A stretch of 64,000 nucleotides of DNA from Ovis canadensis (taxonomy: Eukaryota > Chordata > Mammalia > Artiodactyla > Bovidae): the NCBI RefSeq assembly GCF_042477335.2, contig NC_091262.1:43373001-43437000 (forward strand). Direction: 5' to 3'. Below, piece after piece: positions 37,126 to 49,683 of this stretch (positions are counted from its first letter, which is position 1; each line of letters starts with the position of its first letter). The notes under the pieces are model-generated. The model saw nothing but the letters and a program-made list of their open reading frames with translations, was not told the DNA's origin and searched no databases. The translations under genes and the position numbers were made by a program.

Positions 37126-39274
37126 TATTCATGTGATCAGATCAATTTAAATATAATTTAGGCATGTAAAAGGCAATGCCAACTATTCTCTAAATTGGTT
37201 GAACCAGTGTGAGCTGCAATAGAAGTTCTATCTACTATGTTCTTAACCATTCTTAGCATTGTCACACTTTTTAAAGATTTACATTATAAATACAATAGTG
37301 CAATGTATTGAATTCACAAAAAGTCAAAATATGTGCAGCAAGAAACAGAAGTTTTTCTTCAAATTCAGTTAGATGTAAAAATTACATGTCTGGCATATTT
37401 GTGTACAGTGTTAGTAACTTTGTAATTTTTTTTAGTTTTCAGTATAAGTCCTGCCTGTGCTTTGTTAGCTTCGCATCTAAGTACTTCATTTTTTTTTTCA
37501 GTGACCATAACTGGTATTTGATTTTCAATTTCAGTTTCTAAATGTTCATTGCTAGTATATAGAAACACAAACTTTTTGGTGTGTATTAACTTTCTTTCCT
37601 GCAAACTTGCTAAACTCTCTTATTCTAGAAGGGTTTTGGGGTATTTTTTTTTTCTTTTGGCAAATCCCTTAGAATTTTCTACCTCATCCATCATGTCATC
37701 TGAATTATAGACACAGGTTTCTTTCTTTATGGTGTATATGCCTTTTATTTCCTCGATGTGCCTGACTATATCAGCTGGCGCTTCCAGGACTACTGAGTAA
37801 CAATGGTGAGAGAAGATCTTCCTTCTCCTCAGCCTAATGGGGAAGCATTCACTTCTCTATCCTGAAATGTGCTATTGACTGGAGGGGTTTTGTATATATT
37901 CTTTATCATGTTGAGGAACTTCCTTCTTTCCCTAGATTGCTGAGAGTTTTATCATAGAGTGTTGAACTTTTTCACTTGCTTTTTTCTGCATGATTTAATA
38001 TGATCATGTAATTCTTTTTATTTTTTAGCCTGTGAAAATGGCATTAATTGATTTTTTTTTAGTATTAATTGATTTTGATTATGGAACCAGCCTTGCAACT
38101 CTAATCTAGATTCCCCGTGGTTATGCTGTATAATTTTTTTATACATTGATTCTATTTCTAATATTTTTTAAGGACACTTGTGTTCATATTCATGATTGAT
38201 ATTGGTCTGTAGTTTTCTCTTTTTTTGTACTGCCATGGTCTAGATGATATCAGGGTAATACTGATCTGGTAAAATTAGTTGGAAAATCTAATTCTTCCCA
38301 AATTTTAGATAAAATTCTCCCAGTGAAACAACCTGGACCGAAAGATTTTGGGAGGGAAAGCTTCAAATTACAAAATAAACTGCCCTAATATTTATGGGAC
38401 TATTTAAATATGTTTTATTTTGGGTAGATTGTAGTAATTTGTGCTTTTCAAGGAGTTTGTCCATTTTATCTAAAGTCAAGTTTATGGATGTAGAACTGTT
38501 TATAATATTTCCTTATTATCTTTAAGACACTTGTTTGGTCTGTATTGATATCCCTCATTTCATTCCTGATGTTGGTAATTCTTTTTTCAATCAAGGTGTT
38601 TTTATGATGGCTGCTTTAAAATCCTTATTAGAAAATTCTAACGTCTTTGTCATCTCTGTGTTGATGTCTACTGATCATTTTTACTCTTTCAAGTTGAGAC
38701 TTTCTTAGCCCTTGGTATGATGGATGAATAAACCCGAATATTTGAAATATTATATTGTGAAATTGGATCTTATCTAAATCTTTTGTTTAGAGGTTTCTTC
38801 TGACATCACCTCTATGGATGGAGAGGGTTCAGCATCGTTAGTGCCAAGTAGGGGTTGAAGTTCAGGTTCCTACCTGGCCAATCTTCACTCCTGGAAGGGA
38901 GGATTCTTCATTACTGCTGAGCAGTGGTGGAGGCTCAGCTTCTCATGATGCCTGCTGTTATCACCATGGCAGAGAGGCAAGATGCCTTGTTATGAACCCA
39001 TGTGATCTCCACTGGCACCTCAAGGGGACCGGACCTAATTAGCACTGGTCAGGGACTGAAGTCCTGACCTCCCACTTGGCCTTCTCCAATACAACCCAGG
39101 TGTAGGGGAGCAGGTGTGTCATCTCGTTGCAGCTGGGCAAGCATGGAAGGCTAGGCCCGGCACCTGGCCCTTGCCTTCAAGGGTTACCTGGACATTCAAG
39201 TCTTTCTGTGAAGTTTTGCTGAAGTAGGGTGGTTATTGTCTAGACCTTTCCGTCTTGCTAGACTGACCCTTTCC

Positions 39275-39550
39275 TGGTGAATACTCATTGGAAGGAATGA
39301 TGCTAGTGCCGAAGCTCCAATACTTTGGCTACCTGATGCAAAGAGCTGACTCATAAGAAAAGACCCTGATGCTGGGAAAGATTGAAGGCGGGAGGAGAAG
39401 CGGATGACAGAGGATGAGATGGTCGGATGGCATCACTGACTCGATGGACATGAGTTTGAGCAAGCTCCGGGTATTGGTGAAGGACAGGAAAGCCTGGAGT
39501 GCTGCAGTCCATGGTGTCACAAAGAGTCGGACATGATTGAGCAACTGAAC
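39275..39550 (+). mobile_element. BovB 3' fragment
   Basis: Sense BovB 3' end from 'tgaatactcattggaaggaa' to 'gattgagcaactgaac'. It covers the RT C-terminus only. Confidence 0.82.
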
Positions 39551-39656
39551 AACTGGATACAGAAAACAAGTGTTTTTTTGTTGGTGTTTGTCTTTTATCT
39601 GTGATTTCCTGTTGGCAGGTTTCTGGCTTCTATAGCACTAGGTGTAGGATATAGAG

Positions 39657-39805
39657 GGCTTTCCTGGTGGCTCAGATGGTGAACAATGGGCCTGCAATGC
39701 AGGAGACTTGGGTTCAATCCCTGGGTCGGGAAGATCCCTTGGAGAAGGGAATAGCTACTCACTTCAGTATTCTTGCCTGGAGAATTTCATGGAATAGGTG
39801 AGGCT
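39657..39805 (+). repeat. Bov-tA SINE, sense, 3'-short
   Basis: tRNA-derived head 'gggctttcctggtggctcag' followed by the body to 'tggagaatttcatgg'. The last part of the usual body is absent. Confidence 0.83.
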
Positions 39806-40667
39806 GAAAGAAAAATCCAGGGAACTCATCACTGTGTCATTTCTCCAGATCCAAGATCCCTTACTGATCTGTTTTCTTCTTTCCACCTTTCAGAGTCATT
39901 TTTATGTTAGTTTCATGTATAATGTTCAAGGGTTTTAGTTGAACTTAGTGGGAGGAATAAGGAAAAGTACATTTATTCCACCTTTCTAGAAGTCTCTATC
40001 CCAGAACTTAACTATATATTGTATTTTCATTCAGTTCAGTGTACTTTTTAAACTACCTTTGAGACTTCCTCTTTGAGGCACGGACTAGAAGAATGTTGTG
40101 TAGTTTCTAAAAGCATGGAGATGTTTCTGTTATTTTTCTGTTATCAGTTCCTAGTTTGAGTCCACCGTGGTCATAGAACAAATTCCAAGTGATTTCAATT
40201 ACTTTGTATCTGTTGAAATTCACCTAATGGCTCATGAGATGTTTGATTTTGGTAAATATTCCATGGGCGTTTGAAAAGAATGTGTATTCCACTGCTGTTG
40301 GGTGGAGTGCCCTCTGAAGGTTGATTATATCCTGCGGGTTGATGCTGGGCTGTATCAGTTGTAGAGAGAGGAAAGGGTATTATAGTCTCCAACAATAATT
40401 GTGCTGATTTTGCCCTTTATCAGTTTCTCTTCACATATTTTGCAACCATGTTGATTGGTGCAGATGTATTTAGAGTTGCTCTCTGCTTTTATCATTATGA
40501 AATATCCCTTTTGGTCCTTTGTAATTTCCTTTACCTTAAGGTCTGTTCTATGTGATAATATGTCCACTTCAGCTTTCTTTTGATTAATGTTTAATATTGT
40601 CCCATCATTTTTCAACCTAACTATATCATTATATTTGAAGTGAGTTTCTTATAGCTGTCATATAGTT

Positions 40668-43025
40668 CAGTTCAGTTCAGTTCAGTCGCTCAGTCGTGTC
40701 TGACTCTGCGACCCCATGAATCGCAGCATGCCAGGCCTGCCTGTCCATCACTATCTCCCGGAGTTCACTCAGACTCACGTCCATCGAGTCAGTGATGCCA
40801 TCCAGTCATCTCATCCTCAGTCGTCCCCTTCTCCTCCTGTGCCCAATCCCTCCCAGCATCAGAGTCTTTTCCAATGAGTCAACTCTTCACATGAGGTGGC
40901 CAAAGTACTGGAGCTTCAGCTTCAGCATCATTCCTTCCAAAGAAATCCCAGGCCTGATCTCCTTCAGAATGGACTGGTTGGATCTCCTTGCAGTCCAAGG
41001 GACTCTCAAGAGTCTTCTCCAACACCACAGTTCAAAAGCATCAATTCTTTGGCGCTCAGCCTTCTTCATAGTCCAACTCTCACATCCATACATGACCACA
41101 GGAAAAACCATAGCCTTGACTAGACGGACCTTAGTCGGCAAAGTAATGTCTCTGCTTTTGAATATACTATCTAGGTTAGTCATAACTTTTCTTCCAAGGA
41201 GTAAGTGTCTTTTCATTTCATGGCTGCAATCACCGTCTGCAGTGATTTTGGAGCCCCCAAAAATACAGTATGACACTGTTTCCACTGTTTCCCCATCTAT
41301 TTCCCATGAAGTGATGGGACCGGATGCCATGATCTTCGTTTTCTGAATGTTGAGCTTTAAGCCAACTTTTTCGCTCTCCTCTTTCACTTTCATCAAGAGG
41401 CTTTTTAGCTCCTCTTCACTTTCTGCCATAAGGGTCGTGTCATCTGCATATATGAGGTTATTGATATTTCTGCTGGCAATCTTGACTCCAGCTTGTGCTT
41501 CTTCCAGTTCAGCATTTCTCATGATGTACTCTGCATAGAAGTTAAATAAGCAGGGTGACAATATACAGCCTTGACATACTCCGTTTCCTATTTGGAACCA
41601 GTCTGTTGTTCCATGTCTAGTTCTAACTGTTGCTTCCTGACCTGCATGCAGATTTCTCAAGAGGCAGGTCAGGTGGTCTGGTATTCCCATCTCCTTCAGA
41701 ATTTTCCACAGTTTATTGTGATCCACACAGTCAAAGGCTTTGGCATAGTCAATAAAGCAGAAATAGATGTTTTTCTGGAACTCTCTTGCTTTTTCCATGA
41801 TCCAGAGGATGTTGGCCATTTGATCTCTGGTTCCTCTGCCTTTTTGAAAACCAGCTTGAACATCAGGGAGTTCACGGTTCATGTATTGCTGAAGCCTGGC
41901 TTGGAGAATTTTGAGCATTACTTTACTAGCATGTGAGATGAGTGCAATTGTGAGGTAGTTTGACCATTCTTTGGCATTGCCTTTCTTTGGGATTGGAATG
42001 AAAACTGATCTTTTCCAGTCCTGTGGCCCCTGCTGAGTTTTCCAAATTTGCTGGCATATTGAATGCAGCACTTTCACAGCATCATCTTTCAGGATTTGAA
42101 ACAGCTCAACTGGGATTCCATCACCTCCAATAGCTTTGTTCATAGTGATGCTTTCTAAGGCCCTCTTGACTTCACATTCCAAGATGTCTGGCTCTAGATT
42201 AGTGATCACATCATCATGATTATCTGGGTCGTGAAGATTTTTTTGTACAGTTCTTCCATGTATTCTTGCCACCTCTTCTTAATATCTTCTGCTTCTGTTA
42301 GGTCCATACCATTTCTGTCCTTTATCGAGCCCGTCTTTGCATGAAATGTTCCCTTGGTATCTCTAATTTTCTTGAAGAGATCTCTAGTCTTTCCCAGTCT
42401 GTTGTTTTCCTCTATTTCTTTGCATTGATCATTGAAGAAGACTTTCTTATCTCTTCTTGCTATTCTTTGGAACTCTGCATTCAGATGCTTATATCTTTCC
42501 TTTTCTCCTTTGCTTTTTGCCTCTCTTCTTTTCACAGCTATTTGTAAGGCCTCCCCAGACAGCCATTTTGCTTTTTTGCATTTCTTTTCCTTGGGGATGG
42601 TCTTGATCCCTGTCTCCTGTACAATGTCACGAACCTCCGTCCATAGTTCATCAGGCACTCTATCTATCAGATCTAGGCCCTTAAATCTATTTCTCACTTC
42701 CACTGTATAATCATAAGGGATTTGATTTAGGTCATACCCGAATGGTCTAGCGGTTTTCCCTACTTTCTTCAATTTGAGTCTAAATTTGGTAATAAGGAGT
42801 TCATGATCTGAGCCACAGTCAGCTCCTGGTCTTGTTTTTGTTGACTGTATAGAGCTTCTCCATCTTTGGCTGCAAAGAATATAGTCAATCTGATTTCGGT
42901 GTTGACCATCTGGTGATGTCCATGTGTAGAGTCTTCTCTTGTGTTGTTGGAAGAGGGTGTTTGCTATGACCAGCGCATTTTCTTGGCAAAACTCTATTAG
43001 TCTTTGCCCTGCTTCATTCCACTTT
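40668..43025 (-). mobile_element. BovB, 5'-truncated, with 10-bp target duplication
   Basis: A 2,358-bp reverse-oriented BovB. Its 3' '(CAGTT)n' tail lies at 40668-40685, RT occupies about 40690-42270, and the linker and C-terminal part of the endonuclease (ending with an SDHELL motif near 42800) lie at 42270-43025. TCATATAGTT at 40658-40667 and 43026-43035 gives exact boundaries and confirms one insertion event into L1. Compared with about 3.2 kb for a full element, some 0.8 kb of 5' sequence is missing, including the N-terminal endonuclease. Confidence 0.95.
40887..42272 (-). pseudogene. BovB reverse transcriptase, long but broken frame
   Basis: A 461-codon minus-strand frame carries most of an RTE-type reverse transcriptase: the FIDYAKAFD block (first catalytic Asp), the GCILSP block, the YADD active site (about 41435-41450) and the C-terminal WTARRSNQS region. 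The role in the family is target-primed copying of RNA into DNA; BovB also mobilises Bov-tA and Bov-A2. An upstream frame (42206-42772) carries the linker and endonuclease end and overlaps out of frame. One small indel near 42240, in a T-run, therefore separates the two halves. C-terminal residues beyond 40887 are also shifted. With no endonuclease N-terminus, autonomous activity is very unlikely. Confidence 0.88.
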
Positions 43026-43588
43026 TCATATAGTTAGGTCACTTTAAAATCAACTCTGTAAATTACTGTCTTTTGACTGGCATTATTTAGACATTTATAT
43101 TTAATATAATTTCTGCTATATTAGGAATGAAGTCTGCCTACTTATATTTTGTTTTCTATTTGTTTTCTCTGGTTCTTTTTTCTGTTTTCTTTATTTTGCC
43201 TTCTGGGTCTCTTGAACATTACTTAGGAATTTCATTTTATCTGCAATTTTAATGTATCTCTTTGTATAGATTCTTTATTGGTTGCTCCTAGGTATTATAT
43301 TCCAGTGTAGATATTTATATAACAGAGGGATTTCAGATGTGTGTGCTTTCTACATTAGTCATTACAATGAAGAAGCTGGCATTCTAATATTCATTTATGC
43401 TACCTTTACTGTTATCTTGAATGGTGGGATTGAAATGAATGAAAATACTGAGACTAAGGTCTTCTATGTAATCAACATACTGGAGTAAATACACCTTGTA
43501 AGTCTTTGGTAAGTAGTCAACCTGGCCACTTCCCAGCCTCACTGGATTCTTTATTTCATATGTGAATGTGGTGTTTTCCCCCACGGTG

Positions 43589-43791
43589 CCCTATACTATC
43601 ATGTAAGAATTAAATCGCCAGTCTATGTCTGACGCAGGATACAGCATGCTTGGGGCTGGTGCATGGGGATGACCCAGAGAGATGTTATGGGGAGGGAGGT
43701 GGGAGGGGGGTTCATGTTTGGGAATGCATGTAAGAATTAAAGATTTTAAAATTTTAAAAATAAAAAACTTAAAAAAAAACAACAACAACAA
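43589..43791 (+). mobile_element. Ruminant L1 extreme 3' end
   Basis: Sense L1 3' UTR end from 'atcatgtaagaattaaatcg' to 'agattttaaaattttaaaaa' with an A/CAA-rich tail. The same ending is at 62538-62671 and, reversed, at 63600-63715. Severely 5'-truncated. Confidence 0.85.
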
Positions 43792-44684
43792 AGTGCAAGC
43801 AGCAGAAACATGAAGTTTGACTTCCATGTTTAAATTGTCAAAATAATAGGGAACATGTGGTCCAGAGGAAATCATCCCCCTTAGTTCTCATGGACCTTGA
43901 AAAAAGCGTGAGGAAGTTATAATGCCACAGCAAGCACCAAATCATATCATGAACCATATCTGAAAAGCAGCAAACAAATTTTGTTGAAATTATACTGAGT
44001 GTACACACAGCCAGCTTTGTGCTTTGAAATCACCTTAATAATGAAGAGAAGAAAAAAACTTGCCAAAATATTGGTTTTCTTATCAGAGAGTAGGAAAAAA
44101 AATGCAGTATTTTCTGACCTCAAGCAAATTCTGGATAAATGGCAAAGAATTCAAATTTTGTGGACTCAGAAAGCTTTTTCAGGGAGTATTGTACTAATTT
44201 TTCTAAAACATGCAAAAGGTGATGTAGCATGATGGCAATTAAATTCAAAGAGTTCTAAAAAGAGAGATTAAACTTTAAAGAATGCCATGACTCATCCTGT
44301 TGATTTTGTTAAAAATCAAACTAAGTGTTTTTCTTGATATGTGGAAAAAAGAGTCAGCATCTGTCACTAGTAAAAAGCATCAGAAAAATAGAATGGGGAG
44401 GATTAATGGATCAATATGGTAAGCCTGAAAGTTTAGAAACACTCAGATATTATGTCTGTTCTATAAATCATGTACCACAGAACAAACCACAGGATGTTTG
44501 AGGAAAAGCCAGCAGCATCAAATGCAGTAAACAGATACTTCAGTAGTATTTATTGTATGTTGCAAGATTATTAGAAGTCAGGGGGAAAACAACCTGAAAT
44601 CTAACGGAAATGTTTATACATAGTGGGGTGGTTTCATAATGAGTAAATTAAGATGTCTAGATATTCTGATTCCTTGCATTCTGG
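43792..44684. other. AT-rich unique sequence
   Basis: A short Lys-rich frame of 77 codons lies at 43999-44232. No domain, RNA or repeat is recognised. Confidence 0.45.
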
Positions 44685-45185
44685 TTATCTATTGATTTGC
44701 AGCAAACCTCCACAAGACCAAGTGGTTTAAAACAATGAGAATTACTCATTTTGCTCATGAATGAGCAGTTTGAATGGGGCATGGCAAAAACAGCCATTCT
44801 CTGCCCTGGGCAACATCAGCTGGTCCAGCTCTTCTGAGGCTGGAAGAGGAAACACTTAGTAGACTCACTCTCACTCATAAGACTGAGGAGTTGGTTCTGG
44901 CTCTCAGTGGATGCTGAGCCAGCATATGCCTGGGATCTTCTCCAAATGGGTCACTCCATGGGGTCTCTGAATGGAGCTGTTTGGCCTTCCTCACAGCATA
45001 GTTCCCAGGTTCCAAGGGACAAAGGTGAAAGCTTTAAATAACATGGCTTCTGTCTCCATCTATTGATTAGGCAAGTAAGTCACCAAGTCCAGCCCAAAGT
45101 TAAGGAGAGGGACTTTAGATTCTACCACTCAGTGGAAGGATTAGCAAAGAATCGGTGGCATTCTTTAATCTGCCACATTGTAAAA
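44685..45185 (-). repeat. Ancient mammal-wide interspersed repeat, family unresolved
   Basis: The order 'ctggttatctattgatttgcagcaa', 'ccaagtggtttaaaacaatg' and 'aagtcaccaagtccagccc' is familiar from an old mammalian repeat consensus (DNA-transposon or LTR class). I cannot name the family with confidence. Confidence 0.45.
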
Positions 45186-45699
45186 TATGTTTTTTAAAAT
45201 AAATTAATTTTATGTGCACAAACCCATGATTAAATAGGTTGACATGTAAGTAGCTGATTTAATCCCATTTGTATAAAAAATGGCATAGAGAGAACCATAC
45301 ATGTATATTTATTTTTGCCTATTTGACAATAAAAAAAGTACAGAAGAATGGGTGATCACACATAGGAGTGAGACGGGAGGAGAATTATTAGCTTTTCTTT
45401 TTAAACTTCTGTGCTTTATCTTAAAAATCCAATGTAGTAAAAAAACTATTGATTAGAATTTTTACCAACTCAAGAACTAGATAATTTTTAAAATACTTAA
45501 TTAAAATAGCAACAAAAGATAAATATTCCTAGTATCTATCTTAAACTCAACAGCAGTGAAGCTTATTTAGAGTACTTTGCATTTAGCAGCAGTTTTGAGG
45601 TTCTTAAATCCTGGAAATTTCTTACCACCTTGATACTAGCTTGGTTATTCCTATGGTGGGGCTGGGGGTGATGAAGAGGGCTTATAATATGTAATTCAT
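45186..45699. other. AT-rich sequence, nothing recognised
   Basis: Short frames only. No repeat or gene is assigned. Confidence 0.4.
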
Positions 45700-46010
45700 G
45701 AAATTATTATACTTTAAAAAATATATACCTAAACTATGACACAAGTCAACATATTTACAAAACAGAAACAGATGTAGAAAACAAACTTATGGTTACCAAA
45801 AGGGGAAGGGGTTGGGGAGGGATAGAGGAGTTTGGGATTAACACACACACACTACTGTATATAAAATAGATAATCAACAAGATCCCACTGTATAGCATGG
45901 GGAACTACATTCAATATCCTGTAATAAATTGTAATGAAAATTAATAATTGAATCACTTGGATGTATATCAGAAACTAACAAAACATTGTAAATCAACTAG
46001 AAAAAAAATT
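45700..46010 (+). mobile_element. L1 3' end, sense
   Basis: Ordered 3' words of ruminant L1: 'aaacttatggttaccaaaag', 'ccactgtatagcatgggg' and 'aacattgtaaatcaacta', then an A-run near 46000. Confidence 0.8.
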
Positions 46011-47137
46011 TAAGTCGATGTATTTCAGATAAGCTTTTTATTGCAATATAACATATGTACAGAAAAGCAGGCAAATCCATTTTAGAGTTAGAAGACTTTC
46101 ACAAATTGAACATGTCCAGGTAATTGACACACATTTGAAGAAATAAAACATTATCAACACACCAGAAGCTCTCTGGTATCCAATCCTTCTGCCCACCCTA
46201 CAAAGGTATCCATCACTAATCTACCAGCAAAAAATTAGCCTTACCAATTTTGAACTTAATATAAATGGAGTCAAATAGTATCTATTCTCTGTGTCTGGAT
46301 TCTTTCAATCAGCACTACATTTGGGAACCTCATCTGTGTAGTTATATATAGCAGTTTATTACTTTTTATGGATTCAAAGTATTCTACCATATAACTTTAC
46401 CAGAATGTATTTCCTTCCTTGGATATTTGGATTTATTCTAGTGTTTAGTTTTTATGAATAATTTTGCTATTCAGTTCAGTCGCTCAGTTGCGTCCAATGT
46501 GACCCCATGAATCGCAGCACGCCAGGCCTCCCTGTCCATTAACATTTGCATAAACTCCTTTTGGTGTACCCATATGGGGTATATATATACCTACACATGT
46601 GATTACTTGTTTTCAGGTCTAGCAAATGCTGCCAGAGAGGGGTGTGTGAGAGTTTCCATCAGCACCTCCTAAATACTCAGCCATTTTGGCGGTGGGGGGA
46701 GTAGAGACTTTTCACCGTGGCTTTAATTTGCATTTCCCTGATGATTAATATAACTGATCACCTTTCCACATGTTTTTGAGCATTTGGATAGACTTTTTCA
46801 TGAAGGGCATATTCCAGTCCATTGCCCACTTCTCTAAAATTAGGCTTTCTGTCTTTTACTAACGAACCTATAGAGGTTCTTTAGAAATTTTAGGGTGTTA
46901 GATATATATTGCAAAAATCTTACATTCTGACATTTCTACCACATATGTTTTTGCTTTTCTTTTATAGATTTTCAATTCTTGAATTTAGTATATTAAAATT
47001 GTCTTAATTTTCTTTGTGGTATCTTTTTAAAGAAATCTTTGCTTTCCTTAATTAAGGTCATGAATAAATCTTCCATGCTATTCTGAGAAGTTTTATGCTT
47101 TTGCTTTCACATTTAGATCTAACATCAATTTAGGAGT
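46011..47137 (-). mobile_element. Old L1 3' region, reverse orientation
   Basis: Antisense old L1 3' region: 'tttttattgcaatataacat', 'ctggattctttcaatcagca', 'ttttatgaataattttgcta', then ORF2 C-terminal antisense words. A 69-base BovB fragment interrupts it at 46472-46540. Confidence 0.65.
46472..46540 (-). mobile_element. Very short BovB 3' tip
   Basis: A 69-base reverse-oriented BovB terminus from 'cagttcagtcgctcagttg' to 'gccaggcctccctgtccat', sitting inside L1 text that continues on both sides. One of the shortest BovB fragments in the window. Confidence 0.8.
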
Positions 47138-47164
47138 GTGTGTGTGTGTGTGTGTGTGTGTGCG
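47138..47164 (+). repeat. TG microsatellite
   Basis: (TG)n of about 12 units ending in GCG. Confidence 0.93.
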
Positions 47165-47589
47165 TTTATGAGACACAAGGGTCAAGATTAATTTTTTCCA
47201 TGTGTGCTGTGTATGATTATACAATCATCCAAATTTACCGTTATGGTTCTGTTATCTTCTGATCTATTTGCATATCTGCATTCCTTTATCTGTTACAGAA
47301 TTCTGGCCACCATCCTCTCTAGCCTGTTTCTCCACAATAGCCTTCTCACTGGGCATCTGACCTTCAGCCTCAGATGCTCAGCTGGCCTCGGAGGGATCTT
47401 TATAAAAACATAAATCTCATTATTTCACTCTCTTACCGATATTCAGTTGTCTGCTTCCTTTGAGTCTCATAATATAGAAAATATTTTCTGTGGTTCACAT
47501 GCCATTTGTGGTTTTCCCCTCCTGACCCCCATCTCCATCTCACTGATTCCCCTGCACATTTTATACACAAACATTTCAGAAACACTTTC

Positions 47590-48010
47590 TGTGTTAGTTT
47601 CCTAGGGCTCTGTAACAAACTGCCACAAGTGATGGAGTTTAAGAAACACCAGAAATTTATTGCCTCAAGTCAGGAGGCAAAGTCTGAGATCAAGGGGTTA
47701 GCAGGGTTGATTCTTTCTGGAGACTCCAAGGCCGAATCTGGTTCTCCTGTGCATGGTGGTTGCTGGCAGTCCGACTTTCCTGGGCTTGTAGCTGTGCCAC
47801 TCCAGTCTCTCCTCCATCTCCACATGCCTCCTCCCCCCTGTATGTGTCTGTGGGTCTCCACATCTCCTCGTCCATTTAAGAATATTAGCCATTGGGTTTG
47901 CTGGATGACCTCATTTTAACTAGTTACATCTGTAAAGACCTCTATTCAATATAGTCACCTTTTGAGTTTCTGGGTGAACGTGAATTTTGGTGAATACTAT
48001 TCAAATGGCT
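47590..48010 (-). repeat. MaLR-like LTR, reverse orientation
   Basis: Starts 'tgtgttagtttcctagggctctg' (about 47590) and contains 'cagaaatttattgcctcaag' and 'actagttacatctgtaaagacc', in the reverse order typical of an old mammalian MaLR-type LTR. The 137-codon frame (47506-47919) and the minus-strand frames are shadows of it. Confidence 0.55.
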
Positions 48011-48273
48011 ACACCTCCTTTTCACCTACTGGATTATGTTCACTCAACCCTCAAGTTATTCGCATTACTGGCTCCCTCTCCACTCCTGTCGGCCTTCAGC
48101 TTTTCTTAATCTGCTCATCCTTGAGACTCCTCTTGTTCTACAGTGACTTTACCTGCTTGGATGGATAATCTGTGTCAACTTCACCAAGTCATGAATTATT
48201 CAGGTATCTGTCAAACAACATTCTGAGTGTGTCTGTGAGGGTGTTTCTGGGTGAGATTAACATTTGATTTGGT

Positions 48274-49002
48274 ATTCATATACTTGTTCTCTACATGTGT
48301 CTTCTTTCTCCTTTGCAAATAATATGATCTTAAACGTTTTTCTAGGTAACACATGTATTATTATACAGGATATTTTCCTCTTTCTGACTTACTGCATTCT
48401 GTATGATGGCCTCTTGGTCCTACCGAGGAGGAAAGGGGCGGGGGGCTGGATAAATTCGGAGACTGGGGTTGATGTACATACACCACTACGTATAAAGCAG
48501 ATAAGCAATGAGAACCTACTGCAGAACACAGGGGACTCTATTTGGTGCTAAATGGGAAGGAAATCCAGAAAAGAGGGTATATAGGTATATATATATGGGC
48601 TTCCCAGGTGGTGCTAGCGCTAACACACCGGCCTGCCAATGCAGGAGACGTAAGAGATGCAGCTTCGACCCCTGGGTCAGGGAGACCCCCTGGAGGAGGG
48701 CATGGCAACCCACTCCAGTGTTCTTGCCTGGAGAATCCCATGGACAGAGGAGCCTGGCGGCCTACACTCTACGGGGTCGAAAGAGTTGGGCACAGCTGAA
48801 GCGACTGAGCTCACATGCATGCATGTGTATGGTTAGTTGACTTTGCTATGCAGTAGAAACTGACACCACAGTTCAAAGCAACTACACTTCAATTTTTAAA
48901 AATTACTGTTTTCCTTGATTAATATATTTTCTTGCACAATATAAGTACATAGAAAGCAACTTAAAATAATCAAATCATTCACAATCCTAAAAAAATTTTA
49001 AA
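48274..49002 (+). mobile_element. L1 insertion with probable 5' inversion
   Basis: ATTTGATTTGGT (48262-48273) and ATTTGACTTGGT (49003-49014) flank the block as a 12-bp target duplication with one mismatch. Inside, the first ~150 bases read as antisense L1 ('ctctttctgacttactgcat'). From about 48424 the block reads as a sense L1 3' end, with a Bov-tA nested at 48598-48825. Confidence 0.75.
48598..48825 (+). repeat. Bov-tA SINE, sense
   Basis: tRNA-derived head 'gggcttcccaggtggtgcta', body 'ggcatggcaacccactccag', end 'agctgaagcgactgagc'. It interrupts the sense L1 tail. Confidence 0.87.
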
Positions 49003-49050
49003 ATTTGACTTGGTAGATTAAGTAAAGCAGATTGCCCGCCCCAGTGTGGG

Positions 49051-49600
49051 TTCAGTTCAGTTCAGTTGCTCAGTCTGACTCTTTGCGACCCCATGAATCA
49101 CAGCACACCAGGCCTCCCTGTCCATCACCAACTCCCAGAGTTCACTCAAACTCACGTCCATCAAGTCAGTGATGCCATCCAGCCATCTCATTCTCTGTCG
49201 TCCCCTTCTCCTCCTGCCCCGTATCCCTCCCAGCATCAGAGTCTTTTCCAATGAGTCAACTCTTCACATGAGGTGGCCAAAGTACTGGAGCTCCAGCTTC
49301 AGCATCATTCCCTCCAAAGAAATCCCAGGGCTGATCTCCTTCAGAATGGACTGGTTGGATCTCCTTGCAGTCCAAGGGACTCTCAGGAGTCTTCTCCAAC
49401 ACCACAGTTCAAAAGCATCAATTCTTTGGCGCTCAGCCTTCTTCACAGTCCAACTCTCACATCCATACATGACCACTGGAAAAACCATAGCCTTGACTAG
49501 ACGGACCTTTGTTGGCAAAGTAATGTCTCTGCTTTTCAATATGCTATCTAGGTTGGTCATAACTTTTCTTCCAAGGAGTAAGCATCTTTTAATTTCATGA
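49051..49600 (-). mobile_element. BovB 3' fragment, reverse orientation
   Basis: About 550 bases of reverse BovB. A 115-codon minus-strand frame (49264-49611) encodes the RT C-terminal domain with WTARRSNQS, and a second frame (49057-49251) carries the terminal basic region. A frame break lies near 49255-49265. Confidence 0.88.
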
Positions 49601-49683
49601 GTAGGCCTCATCTAATCAGTGAAAACCTGAACAGAACAAAAAAGCTGACTCTTCCTCTAGTGAGAGGAAGCTTCTCCTACCTG

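Larger units (their letters stand above)
37300..43560 (-). mobile_element. Antisense ancient L1 ORF2, interrupted
   Basis: Minus-strand L1 ORF2 sequence runs at 37300-39275, 39806-40657 and 43036-43560. A BovB tip, a Bov-tA and a 2.36 kb BovB interrupt it. The L1 text is continuous across the large BovB once the element and one target copy are removed. No long ORF2 frame remains. Confidence 0.75.

Noticed and set aside
43999-44232. 77-codon Lys-rich frame
   Set aside because: Short, AT-driven composition, no recognised domain and no supporting context.
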